Assembly (NCBI GenBank): GCA_963808315.1
Contig: CAWEFK010000016.1
Location: forward strand, 186,001-250,000
DNA from: Palsa-504 sp963808315
Lineage (GTDB): Bacteria; Actinomycetota; Actinomycetes; Streptosporangiales; Streptosporangiaceae
Length of the DNA: 64,000 bases
Direction of reading: 5' to 3'
This document shows, one piece after another, positions 18,474 through 26,879 of the stretch (positions are counted from its first letter, which is position 1; each line of letters begins with the position of its first letter). Both the position numbers and the translations under genes were made by a program. Below the pieces are notes generated by a model. It did no database searches. It was not told the origin of the DNA and saw only the letters and a program-made list of their open reading frames with translations.

Positions 18474-20429
18474 TCACTCCGTCATCAGCGGCTGAAAGGT
18501 GGCGCCGCCCAGGGTGATCAGCTGCTGCAGGTCTCCCAGCGCGGGCACGCACGCCAGGAGTTCCTGCAGATCCGCCAGGTTCCCGACGTCACCGACGCCG
18601 TTCGCCTTCAGCCCGATCCGCAGGTCATTAAGGCTCCGGGCCCTGGCCCAGCTCTCCAGCTGCGGGAGAACGTCCGGGTCGGCGGCCCCGGCCCGGACCA
18701 CATCGGGCCATCGCTCCTGCAGTATCACCCATTTAGCTATTCGCTTGGCGTTGATTTTCTGCACTGCCGCGTCACGAGCGCCGAACAGATCGCGATGAAG
18801 GGTTATTACGATCAACAAACGTACCTGGTTGAGCAGTCTCTTAGCCGCACGCGGCCGGTCCGGCAGATAGCGGTAAACCAGCTCATCGCTTTCCACCATG
18901 ACTTTATCTTTGGCTAGCTGCTCGAGGAAAAGGTGGATAGTCCGTTTCTGGACGTAACTCTCGTCCTGCCCTTGTTCCTCGGCGGTGGCCTTCATGGTCG
19001 CTGCGATAGAAACGGGCTGCGCCGGCGCGCCCTCCGGCTGGTCACCCGGCGCGCCTTCCGGTTCATCTCCCGGTGCTCCCACCGGCTGGTCCTCCGGCTC
19101 CAGCTTGAACGTCTGCCTAAGCGATGCGTCTACGTTCCTGCGTACTTGCTGAGCACGGCCTTTCCGAAGGCGTTCCAAAAAGGTTCCCGATAGCAAGGCG
19201 AGGCCCGTGGCCACCATGATGGGAACGATAACGATAATGTCTTCCGGCAGCAGGGCGGCCAGTGCCCCGGTTATGACGGCGACGGCAGCGGCCGACGAGG
19301 GATCCAGCCAGCTGCGCAGGCGGGACCACGGGGACGGCTTCTTCTCCTGGGCCGGGCGCTCACCTGCCAGCAGCTCCCTCAATTGCTCAAGACCCGCCGG
19401 AGGCAGATCGAACTGTACCTGAATTATTTTCTCCAGATACTCCCGACCGTATTGCTCGTAAGCGGCCCTGGCACTATCGGATTTGTCGACCGCAGGCAGC
19501 TCGAGGCCGCGGTACTTAATAGCCGCCGACATCGCGATGACATGCATGTCCGCGACAAGGACGGTCACGATGTCAGGACGGTTGAGCAATTGGGACGCGA
19601 CTTCGCAGACCTCAACCGCGCGCGGCGGACGGCAGCGCTCGAGATCATCCACGAAGATGATGAGCCGCCGGTCGCCGTGAGTGGCCTGGCCGACAAGGTT
19701 GCCTAGCTGCCTGCGAACATCGGCCATCGAGCCTTGCGCGGCCTCAGTCCCGGGTTCCTCGATGAACCGGGCGACCGCTTTGGTACTGGAAAAAATCTTC
19801 GGATAGATGAACGCCAGGATAGAAAGCCCGATCAACAGGGAGAGCCCGGGTCCGTGCACATCGCGCTCCGCGGCCTGCCAGTGCACACTGGTCGGCTGTG
19901 TGATCGCAAGCAGCAGGTTACGGCTCTTTGTTTCCAGTACGAGACCGACGGCGATTATGAAAGATACGAGGATAACGATGCACCTGCGCCGCCAGCGCAG
20001 TTCGGGCGTCAGCATCGGTGAAGGCAGCGGCTGGATTATCTGGCGCCACCACCGGCGGTGGTCATTGACGCCGCGGGCAACAGCCGCCGCGAAAGCGGCA
20101 CCCAGATGCGGCGCATCATCATGCTGCCACGCGCTGAACCAGCAGATGATGTGTTCCTGGTCCCAGGCCACGGTATTGCCGAGCTGTCCTGCCACCAGGC
20201 TGGCGAGCGTCGTCTTACCCGCGCCCCAGGGTGCGCTTATGGCGACGATCAGCGGGGCGGGGGACGTCGCCTTCTGGTCAATCAGGTACGCCAGGGCATC
20301 CGCGAAGGGCAGGAACTTGAGGTAGTCATTGTCCTGGCTGACCAAAAGTTCCGGCGCATCGGAAATCAGGTGGAAAGCCTCAGACCCGGCCGGCTCACCT
20401 TGCTGCCGCATGAAAGGATGCCAAGACAT
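18474..20429 (-). CDS. KAP-family P-loop NTPase with two pairs of membrane helices
   Basis: Membrane-associated STAND-like NTPase. From ATG 20429 (MSWHPFMRQQ, with GGAGG 5 bases upstream) the P-loop is SAPWGAGKTTLASLV at about residues 65-80. Two helices follow (CIVILVSFIIAVGLVL, about 148-163; LLIGLSILAFIYPKIF, about 200-215). Walker B is RLIIFVDDLERCRPP near residue 270. A second helix pair lies near 385-420 (AVAVITGALAALLP, IIVIVPIMVATGLALL). Helices inserted between Walker A and B are the KAP hallmark. A Gly-Ala-Pro-Glu repeat linker (about 455-480) precedes an alpha-helical C-terminus. It is divergent from the sigma factor operon and may be part of the same locus. Confidence 0.87.
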   Translation of the reverse strand: MSWHPFMRQQGEPAGSEAFHLISDAPELLVSQDNDYLKFLPFADALAYLIDQKATSPAPLIVAISAPWGAGKTTLASLVAGQLGNTVAWDQEHIICWFSAWQHDDAPHLGAAFAAAVARGVNDHRRWWRQIIQPLPSPMLTPELRWRRRCIVILVSFIIAVGLVLETKSRNLLLAITQPTSVHWQAAERDVHGPGLSLLIGLSILAFIYPKIFSSTKAVARFIEEPGTEAAQGSMADVRRQLGNLVGQATHGDRRLIIFVDDLERCRPPRAVEVCEVASQLLNRPDIVTVLVADMHVIAMSAAIKYRGLELPAVDKSDSARAAYEQYGREYLEKIIQVQFDLPPAGLEQLRELLAGERPAQEKKPSPWSRLRSWLDPSSAAAVAVITGALAALLPEDIIVIVPIMVATGLALLSGTFLERLRKGRAQQVRRNVDASLRQTFKLEPEDQPVGAPGDEPEGAPGDQPEGAPAQPVSIAATMKATAEEQGQDESYVQKRTIHLFLEQLAKDKVMVESDELVYRYLPDRPRAAKRLLNQVRLLIVITLHRDLFGARDAAVQKINAKRIAKWVILQERWPDVVRAGAADPDVLPQLESWARARSLNDLRIGLKANGVGDVGNLADLQELLACVPALGDLQQLITLGGATFQPLMTE

Positions 20430-20506
20430 GACCCCCTCCAAGGTTCTCCCACCCATCGCGCGAAAATCAGAGACCGACGCGTTGCGCCGGCCAGGGGTGC
20501 CCGCCG

Positions 20507-20522
20507 CGAAGAACTAAAAACA
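20507..20522 (+). promoter_or_regulatory. Shared motif CGAAGAACTAAAAACA upstream of the sigma factor
   Basis: This A-rich motif lies 120 bases before the sigma factor start, between it and the divergent KAP gene. The same motif with a two-base insertion occurs at 24323-24340, just before the subtilase. It stands out in a region of about 70% GC. It may be a common promoter or operator element; this is inferred from sequence identity only. Confidence 0.4.
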
Positions 20523-20641
20523 TGCTACACCGGGGCCGTAGTGTATCAGGGGCGTTCGGCGGGCCTCCGAGCAAGAAAGGGGTTTACTGCCACGGACCGA
20601 GGCGCTGGACATGGTGGAGAGCGAACAGGCAGGATCTGACC

Positions 20642-21239
20642 ATGCGTGATGACCCGGATGTGGTCGCGCTGGTCACCCGCGCGGCCGGGAGTGATCAGGG
20701 GGCCTGGAACGAGCTGGTCGAGCGCTACGCACCACTGGTGTGGGCGATCTGCAACCGGTACCGGCTGAGCAATCACGACATCGAGGACGTCGGTCAGAAC
20801 GTGTGGCTGGCGCTGGTCGAACAGCTTGACAAGCTGCGCGAGCCGGCCGCGTTGCCCGGCTGGCTGGCCACCACCACCAGACGTGAGTGCCTGCGCGTGG
20901 TCACTACGGCTAACCGGCTGGGAACCAGGCTGGACGAGGCAGGCGGAGTTCGTGGACGACGCCGTGATCGACGAGGAGATCCTGCGGGCCGAACGGGACG
21001 CGGGGCTGCGCGCCGCTTTCGCCGAGCTCCCGCCGCATTGCCGGCAGCTGATGGGCATGCTGATCAGCGATCCGCCCCACACATACGCGGAGATCAGCGC
21101 GACGCTGGGGATCCCGATGGGAAGCATCGGTCCGCAGCGCGCACGTTGCCTGGACCGGCTGCGCCGGTCCGACACCCTCATCGCCCTTGGTGCGGGTGAA
21201 TTCGAAATCAATTCTCCAGGAGGCGGGCCAGGTGCTTGA
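20642..21239 (+). CDS. ECF-type sigma-70 family RNA polymerase sigma factor, one frame break
   Basis: Two-domain alternative sigma factor, about 200 aa. Region 2 is WNELVERYAPLVWAICNRYR, then LSNHDIEDVGQNVWLALVEQ and PGWLATTTRRECLRVV. After a frame change near 20940 region 4 follows: LRAAFAELPPHCRQLMGML, TYAEISATLGIPMGSIGPQR and ARCLDRLRRS. The start is ATG 20642 (RBS-like CAGGAT upstream). The stop (21237-21239) overlaps the GTG start of the next gene, so the pair is translationally coupled. No anti-sigma factor with a zinc (HxxxCxxC) motif or membrane helix is present. The coupled small protein and the TPR-CHAT protease are the candidate regulators. Confidence 0.85.
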
Positions 21240-21681
21240 CGGACGGGACGATGAGCAGCTCCTGACGGCCCTGCGCGAGGCGATGCGGGCGCGCCGGGTC
21301 GTGCCTGACTCGTTCGTCGACACTGGGAAGAGCACCTATACCTGGCACAATATCGACGCCGAACTGGCCCAGCTGACCTACGATTCCAGCCGCGAGCCTG
21401 CCGTCGGGCTGCGATCGGAGACCGCCTCGATCCGGGCCCTCACCTTCACCTCGGCCCGGGTCAGCCTGGAGCTCGAGGTCACCGAGACCTCCCTGCTCGG
21501 CCAGGTCATCCCGCCACGGGCCGGAACGCTCGAGACGCAGACCAGAACGGGCACGATCACCAGCACCCCGGTCGACGAGATCGGCTGTTTCGCCGTCGAG
21601 CCCATCCCGGCCAGCCCGTTCCGGCTGCGCTGCCAGACGGAGGACGGCACCGACGTGCTGACCGGATGGATCACGCTCTGA
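21232..21681 (+). CDS. Small conserved protein coupled to the sigma factor (possible sigma partner), 150 aa
   Basis: GTG 21232 has GGAGGCGG 5 bases upstream and lies inside the sigma gene's last codons. The N-terminal 45 residues are helical (DDEQLLTALREAMRARRVVP, then TWHNIDAELAQLTYDS). The C-terminal 100 residues look like a beta-sandwich: SIRALTFTSARVSLELEVTE, GQVIPPRAGTLETQTRTG, then GCFAVEPIPASPFRLRC. That pattern resembles carboxypeptidase-regulatory-like domains. I recall similar proteins beside this sigma type in other actinomycetes but know of no assigned function. Tight coupling suggests equimolar production and direct binding, for example as an anti-sigma or protease-sensitive brake (inference). 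No signal peptide or membrane segment. Confidence 0.7.
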   Translation: MLDGRDDEQLLTALREAMRARRVVPDSFVDTGKSTYTWHNIDAELAQLTYDSSREPAVGLRSETASIRALTFTSARVSLELEVTETSLLGQVIPPRAGTLETQTRTGTITSTPVDEIGCFAVEPIPASPFRLRCQTEDGTDVLTGWITL

Positions 21682-21688
21682 GTGGGCC

Positions 21689-24319
21689 TCAGGCGCCGAG
21701 GGCCACGAAGGAGTGCGCGGTCGCTTCCGCCAGCGGGTCGCCGCTGGTCGCCTTACGCGCCGCCAAAAGTGCCCCGGGGAGGGTCGCACCTCGCTGCAGA
21801 GCGTCGTGCAGGGCCAGCATGACAGGCACAGCGGCCTGGTCATTTACCGGCACGATGCTGGCCACGATGCCCGCCGCGCCGAGCGGGACAAGGCTGCTCA
21901 CGAGGCCGAGGAGTTCGTCGGCGCCCACTGGCGCGGCTACTCCGGAGTCGCAGCTTGAGAGCACTAGCCAGTACGGTGAGCGGCCCAGCCGCTCGAAGTC
22001 GTGCACGGTCAGCGGTCCGTCGTCGAGCTGTATCGACGAGAACAGAGGGTTGTCGGCCCGGAATGTGCCGTGGGCCGCGATGTGGGCGAGCCAGGCGCCG
22101 TCGAGGGCGCTGAGCACATGCTCAGCGGTCGCACTGCCCTGACCGAGTATCACGGCGTCGGGATAGCGCGGGCGCAACTGGGCGACCTCCGCGCCCTCCG
22201 TGGTCAGCCCGGGCCCGACCACAAGGGCGATGCGCCGCCGGACCGGGGGCCTCCTGCGGCGAGCACGCATCCAGGTCGACGCGGACGGCGCCACGGTCAC
22301 GATGCGATCCCGCAACGACGGCATGAGCGTCCACGGCACAGCCTCGAGCCGGCCCGGTGGGATGACGACGACCGGACCATCCCCGAGTTCCGCCGCCGCC
22401 GGGCCGAGCAGCGAGGACTCCAGCTCAGCGCCTCGGTAGGCCAGCACCCGCTCGTCCCCCGGCCGTGGGGGCCGGTGCCCGAGGCGACGCAGCACGAAGC
22501 GACTCAGCTGGACCTCACGTTCAGGAATGCCGCTGCCTAGCTTGTGCAGGCGCACCTGCCGATCCGCGACGACGATGACATGAAGCACGCTGTCGACCTC
22601 GACGAGCTCGATCAACGTGGTCTCGCCGAGCTCGTCGAAGAGCGCGCCGAGGTCGAACTCCCCGGCCTTCTGCCGCCCGCTGCCCGGCAACCGGCGAGTG
22701 CGGGCCTGTACCGCCGTCTCGAGGCGTCGCCGCTCACGCTCGAGGGCGCTCCGGCGGGGGGTGGCCCGCTCACTCGTCTCGACCAGCCGCGTGACGCTAC
22801 GCAGCGCCGACAGCTCGGCCGCGAGCTCCCGGTCGTACCGCGGCGACGTTTCCGCAGCGGCCAGGGTGGTTGCTCGCCAGCGTTCGGTCCGGACAAGCAA
22901 CTGGTGCACGTCGCCACGCCGGACCGCGTCCCGCTGAGCCAGCATGGCCAGTTCGGCGCCGTGCGCCGTGCCGTAGGCGCGCAGCTCAGTGGCCCCGAGC
23001 GTCAGCTGGTGCTCGTCCAGGGCGGCCAGCCCGCGCGCGCAAGCGGCGAGGGTGGCCCGGGCGTTGGCTCGCGCATCGGCCTGCAGCGCCCGGGCGAGCC
23101 AGGCCACGCTGCGGATGAGAGGGGGCTTGCGGCGGCGCGCCCGCGCGGCGCGTTCCAGGTGCTGCTCCGCTGCGGCTGTCCACCCTCGGCTCAGGGCGAG
23201 GCGGCCGGCCAGCAGGTGTGCGTTCATGGCCTCGTTGGCCCGGGACGCGTCCAGACGGCGGCCACGCGCTCCACCGAACGGAACAGGCGGGCGGATCGCT
23301 CCCCGGCCGCGTAGCTGGCCTCGGCGAGGAGAAGGTCAGCGCGCGCCTCCCAGAGGGCGCGCCCCTGGGCCCGGAATTTGCGACGCGCCTGCTGTGCCCG
23401 TTCTTTGGCGGTGACCGGGTTGCCCGCGGCCAGGGCGGCGGTAGCCGCGGCGAAGCCCAGCTCCGCCGTCTTGTACGCTATGCCCCCCTCTGGAGGTATC
23501 CGGCCAAGGGCGACGTCGGTTTCTTGCGCCGCTTCTGTGGCCAGCCCGGCGGCCAGCAATGCCCAGCAGCGGTCAATGGCGAGGTCCGGGTTGGTCTCGC
23601 CGAGGGCGCCGTAGCGGTTCCCCGCCTCGTCAAAGTAGGTGAGCGCCAGGGGCAGGTCGCCGCGGCTCAGCGCGGCCAGTCCGAGGTTATGCCGGGCCTT
23701 GGCGTACTCGAGTTCCTGCCCGGTGGTGGCGAATAGCTCCTCGGCGCGGGCATAGTCCTCGGCCGCCCGGCCGGAAAGACCGAGCCCGAGAAAGACCTCG
23801 GCTCGCCAGGTCAGGGATCTCGCCTCCCAGACCGTGTCGCCCGCCCGGCGGAGGTAGGGCAGGGCACGGCTCAGGTCCTGGTGCGCCTCGCGGAAGCGGC
23901 CCACCTGCTTAAGGACGGAGGCACGCCGCATGAGCACACGTCCGGCCGGACCGCCGCGCGAGGAAGCCACGGCCTGATCCAGGAGAGCCAGCCCTTCCTG
24001 GGTGCGGCCCGTCCATGCGAGCGTCGCCCCCAGGGTGGCCTGAACGTCGACTTCACGCTCGGCCGGCCCGACGCGCGGGCCAGCCGCACCCCCTTCCTCA
24101 GCTCGGCGATCGCTGCCGGGAGGTTCCCTCGATCGCGCAGGACGATCCCGATCGCGTGGTGAGCCAGGGAGGCGTCGTACGAGCTGGGCCGCCCGGCGAG
24201 CACGCGGCGCGCCGCGAGCAGGGCGTCCTGCGGCCGGGCGAGGGCAAGCGGCAAGAGCTGGCCGGGGTCAAGAGGCAAGAACTGGCCCGGGTCAAGAGGC
24301 AAATTTTCCGTGTCAACAC
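21689..24319 (-). CDS. TPR-CHAT protein (caspase-like protease), frame breaks
   Basis: Cytosolic protein of about 870 aa. The N-terminal two thirds are tetratricopeptide-like repeats (SLAHHAIGIVLRDRGNLPAA, ASVLKQVGRFREAHQDLSRA, KARHNLGLAALSRGDLPLAL). The C-terminal third is a CHAT domain with the catalytic His in HIAAHGTFRADNPLF (codon 22070-22072) and Cys in WLVLSSCDSG (codon 21950-21952). Frame changes lie near 24060 and 23240. The N-terminus is uncertain because a 24-base tandem duplication (24250-24297) sits there; a GTG near 24319 is the furthest plausible start. CHAT proteases such as Csx29 cleave specific partners on activation. The gene is divergent from the subtilase and convergent with the sigma operon. 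Confidence 0.82.
24250..24297. repeat. 24-base tandem duplication at the 5' end of the CHAT gene
   Basis: Two adjacent 24-base copies (24250-24273 and 24274-24297) differ at two positions, and a third partial copy (GGCAA) follows. In the CHAT frame they encode a repeated Leu-Pro-Leu-Asp-Pro-Gly-Gln-containing block. The duplication complicates start-codon assignment. Confidence 0.8.
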
Positions 24320-24322
24320 CCC

Positions 24323-24340
24323 CGAAGAATGCTAAAAACA
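24323..24340 (+). promoter_or_regulatory. Shared motif CGAAGAATGCTAAAAACA upstream of the subtilase
   Basis: Identical to the element at 20507-20522 apart from an inserted TG. It lies 31 bases before the subtilase ATG, a position suiting a promoter or activator site, in the short divergent region shared with the CHAT gene. This suggests common control of the sigma operon and the protease pair. Confidence 0.4.
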
Positions 24341-24371
24341 GTTCTCGACACTTATCAAATGTGAGGCACCT

Positions 24372-25679
24372 ATGCCAATTAATAACAACGATCAAGGCAA
24401 TCCGCGAAGCCGTCTCGAAGCGCAAATTAATTTGATCTTGCATGGTATGCCCGGAATTGAGGAGGGCCTGGCAGGCGCGGCCGCCTGGCCGCCTAACTGG
24501 GCAGAGATCGGCGAAGTCGACTACCTCTACCGGGAACGGACGCTTCTCGTTCGCGACGCCGACGTTGACCGCGTGCGGGCCATCGTGCCCAGCGAGCCGG
24601 TTGAACATGACAACAATCTGCGCGGCCTTACCCGCTTGGAATTCTCCAGTGAAGAAACTCGCAGCGTGGACGCGGCCTGCGCCGCCGTCGACCGGGCGCT
24701 CGGCGAGGGTATAGCCACACCCGACCACATTTTCTACCTCTGCACCGGCTCGACGTGTCCGGCCACGGAGCCGGAAGAGGTCCCGGCCGGAGCTCGGCCC
24801 GACCCTGGTGTATCGGCGGAGTCGTGCGACGGTGACGGTGTCCGCGTGGTTGTCCTGGACAGTGGCTGGCTGCCCGACGCGGCCACGCAGCACGCCTGGC
24901 TGGCCGGCGTCAATGGCGAGGAAGAGAACCCGATGGGCGGCGACCCGCCCCGCATCCTGCCCTATGCCGGCCACGGGACCTTCGTGGCCGGTGTCGTGCG
25001 GACCATGGCCCCGAGGGCAGACGTGTGGGTGGGCAGGACGTTCAGGAAGGTGGGCGCGGACTACGAGTCGGATCTGGTCAAGCAGGCATCCAATGCGCTC
25101 AAGGGGGGCGCGGAGGTCATCTCGCTCGATTTCGGCAGCAACACCAGGAGCGACATCGCTTCGCTGGGTTTCGACATCGTAGGACAGCAGCTGCGCAACT
25201 ATCCAGGCGTCGCACTGGTGGCCGCGGCGGGGAACGACTGGTCAAGGCGCCGGTTCTGGCCCGCAGCCTTCCCCTGGGCGGTGGGCGTGGGCGCTCTCAG
25301 CGCCAACTGGCGTAGCCGGGCGTACTTCAGCGACTACGGACCCTGGGTGGACGTCTTCGCGCCGGGTGAGGGGCTGGTCAACGCCTTTGCGACCGGCCCG
25401 TACCTGTGCACCGAGCCACCGCACGTGGGCGAATGGCGGAACTTCGACGGCCTGGCTCGCTGGAGCGGAACGTCCTTCGCGACGCCGATCGTCTCGGGAC
25501 TTATCGCGGCGCGTATGTCGGCCACCGGCGAGAACGGCACTCAGGCCGCGGCGGCACTGCTGGCACGCGCTCGAGCCCAGGCCATGCCGGGCGTCGGACC
25601 CGTGATCTTCCCCGGTCAAGCCTGTGACAACCGGTATGACCGCGGCCATGAACGGTCAAGCCACTGCTGCTGCAGGTGA
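24372..25679 (+). CDS. S8 (subtilisin-like) serine peptidase without signal peptide, 435 aa
   Basis: Intact subtilase. The catalytic residues are D163 (VVVLDSGW), H201 (GHGTFVAGVV), oxyanion N288 (AAAGNDW) and S368 (WSGTSFATPIVSG). Residues 1-150 form a non-secretory N-terminal region with YLYRERTLLVRD (strand of a possible propeptide-like domain) and a Cys/Pro-rich linker (CTGSTCPATEPEEVPAGARP). There is no signal peptide or membrane anchor, so it probably acts in the cytosol, unlike most actinobacterial subtilases. It is divergent from the TPR-CHAT gene across about 50 bases and carries the motif shared with the sigma promoter. Substrates are unknown; the CHAT protein or the sigma partner are candidates (inference). 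Confidence 0.9.
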   Translation: MPINNNDQGNPRSRLEAQINLILHGMPGIEEGLAGAAAWPPNWAEIGEVDYLYRERTLLVRDADVDRVRAIVPSEPVEHDNNLRGLTRLEFSSEETRSVDAACAAVDRALGEGIATPDHIFYLCTGSTCPATEPEEVPAGARPDPGVSAESCDGDGVRVVVLDSGWLPDAATQHAWLAGVNGEEENPMGGDPPRILPYAGHGTFVAGVVRTMAPRADVWVGRTFRKVGADYESDLVKQASNALKGGAEVISLDFGSNTRSDIASLGFDIVGQQLRNYPGVALVAAAGNDWSRRRFWPAAFPWAVGVGALSANWRSRAYFSDYGPWVDVFAPGEGLVNAFATGPYLCTEPPHVGEWRNFDGLARWSGTSFATPIVSGLIAARMSATGENGTQAAAALLARARAQAMPGVGPVIFPGQACDNRYDRGHERSSHCCCR

Positions 25680-25701
25680 TGCCGCGCTCCGGGCGGCGGC
25701 C

Positions 25702-26857
25702 TCAGGCCGGGGAACTGACCGCGTGCCTGGCGGCGGATTCGAGGGCCGACGGGGACAGCCAGCCGTCGTGCGACCAGAGCACCTGGCCGGACGCGGAGAC
25801 CAGGGTGAACCAGGGCTGATCTTGGACGCCGTAGCCATCGGCCACCCGGCCGGTGGTATCGAGCGCGACGGGATAACTCAGCGACGTGCCTAGCTTGCGC
25901 AGGTAGGAGCGGACAGTCTGGGCCGAGGGCTCGACCACGGTTTCGTCCACGGCGGTCAGCTGGGGCAGGCCATCGCGCTGGGCCGCCACGGCGTAGGCGT
26001 TGGCGCTGACGAGTTCGGACTTCAGGTCGGCGACCTCGGAGAGCCAGGTGGCGAAGAACATGACCAGGCGCGGCTTCCCTGGCCCCAGGGCGACCGGTCC
26101 GCCCGCGCTCTGGCCGGACGGCAGCGAGAGATGGTCCGCGGGTCCCTGCCCGGAAATGGAAGCGAGCGACTGCTGGCTGGCGACGCGCGGATGTCCGGGC
26201 AGCAGGCCCGCGATTTCATCCGCGAGCACCTGGGCGGACTGGCCGATACTCGAATAGGCCATCTGGGTCAGGTACAGCTTGCGTTCGCGGCCTTGCTGGT
26301 CGATCACGTACAAGGCGGGGGTGTGGTCGATCTGTCCCTGCTCGATCTGAACGGCGATGCCGTAAGCACCCCAGGTCGCCTTCAGCTCCGGCAGCGACCC
26401 GGTGAGGAAATCCCACTGGTTGACCATGCCGTGCGCCCGCGAGTACGCCAGCACGTCCGTCACGCTGGTGGCGTCGGGATTAGCGTCCACGCCGAGCAGC
26501 TGCACCTTCTCCCCCGCGGCGCCGAGCAGCTGCTTGGCCTCCAGCATGCTCTGCGTGGTCAGCGGGCACACCGTGGTGCACTCGGAATCCTCGAAGGACA
26601 GCATGACGACCTTGCCGCGGAACTGGCTCAGCGACATCGGCTGGCCGAACTGGTTGGTCAGCCGGAAATCAGGCGCCGAACGGTCACCGAGTGAGCTGCC
26701 GAGGTCCAGATTGGGATTATCCATCCCGACGGCGTTCGACGACGTTGACTGGGAGCTCGCGGCCGGCCCGGAGCCGGGTCCCGCAGCCGGCCGCTCCGAC
26801 GAGCACGCCTAGGGCGGCCACGGCGGAAAGCGCGATACGCACGCGGAACCTGATCAT
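25702..26857 (-). CDS. SCO1/SenC-like redoxin lipoprotein with two thioredoxin-fold domains
   Basis: Exported copper-chaperone or peroxiredoxin-like protein. From ATG 26857 the first residues MIRFRVRIALSAVAALGVLV lead to a lipobox GAAGC, predicting a lipid-anchored extracellular protein. A frame change near 26780 links this to SAPDFRLTNQFGQPMSLSQF. The SCO1 motif CTTVC sits in FEDSECTTVCPLTTQ, with the later His in DHTPALYVIDQQG. A second redoxin-like domain (LVMFFATWLSEVADLKSELV onward) lacks the Cys pair. SCO1 proteins help build the CuA site of cytochrome oxidase; a general thiol role is the alternative. The gene lies 22 bases downstream of NDH-2 on the opposite side of its stop, with no clear operon. 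Confidence 0.8.
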
Positions 26858-26879
26858 CGCTCAGACAGCCTACTGCGGG

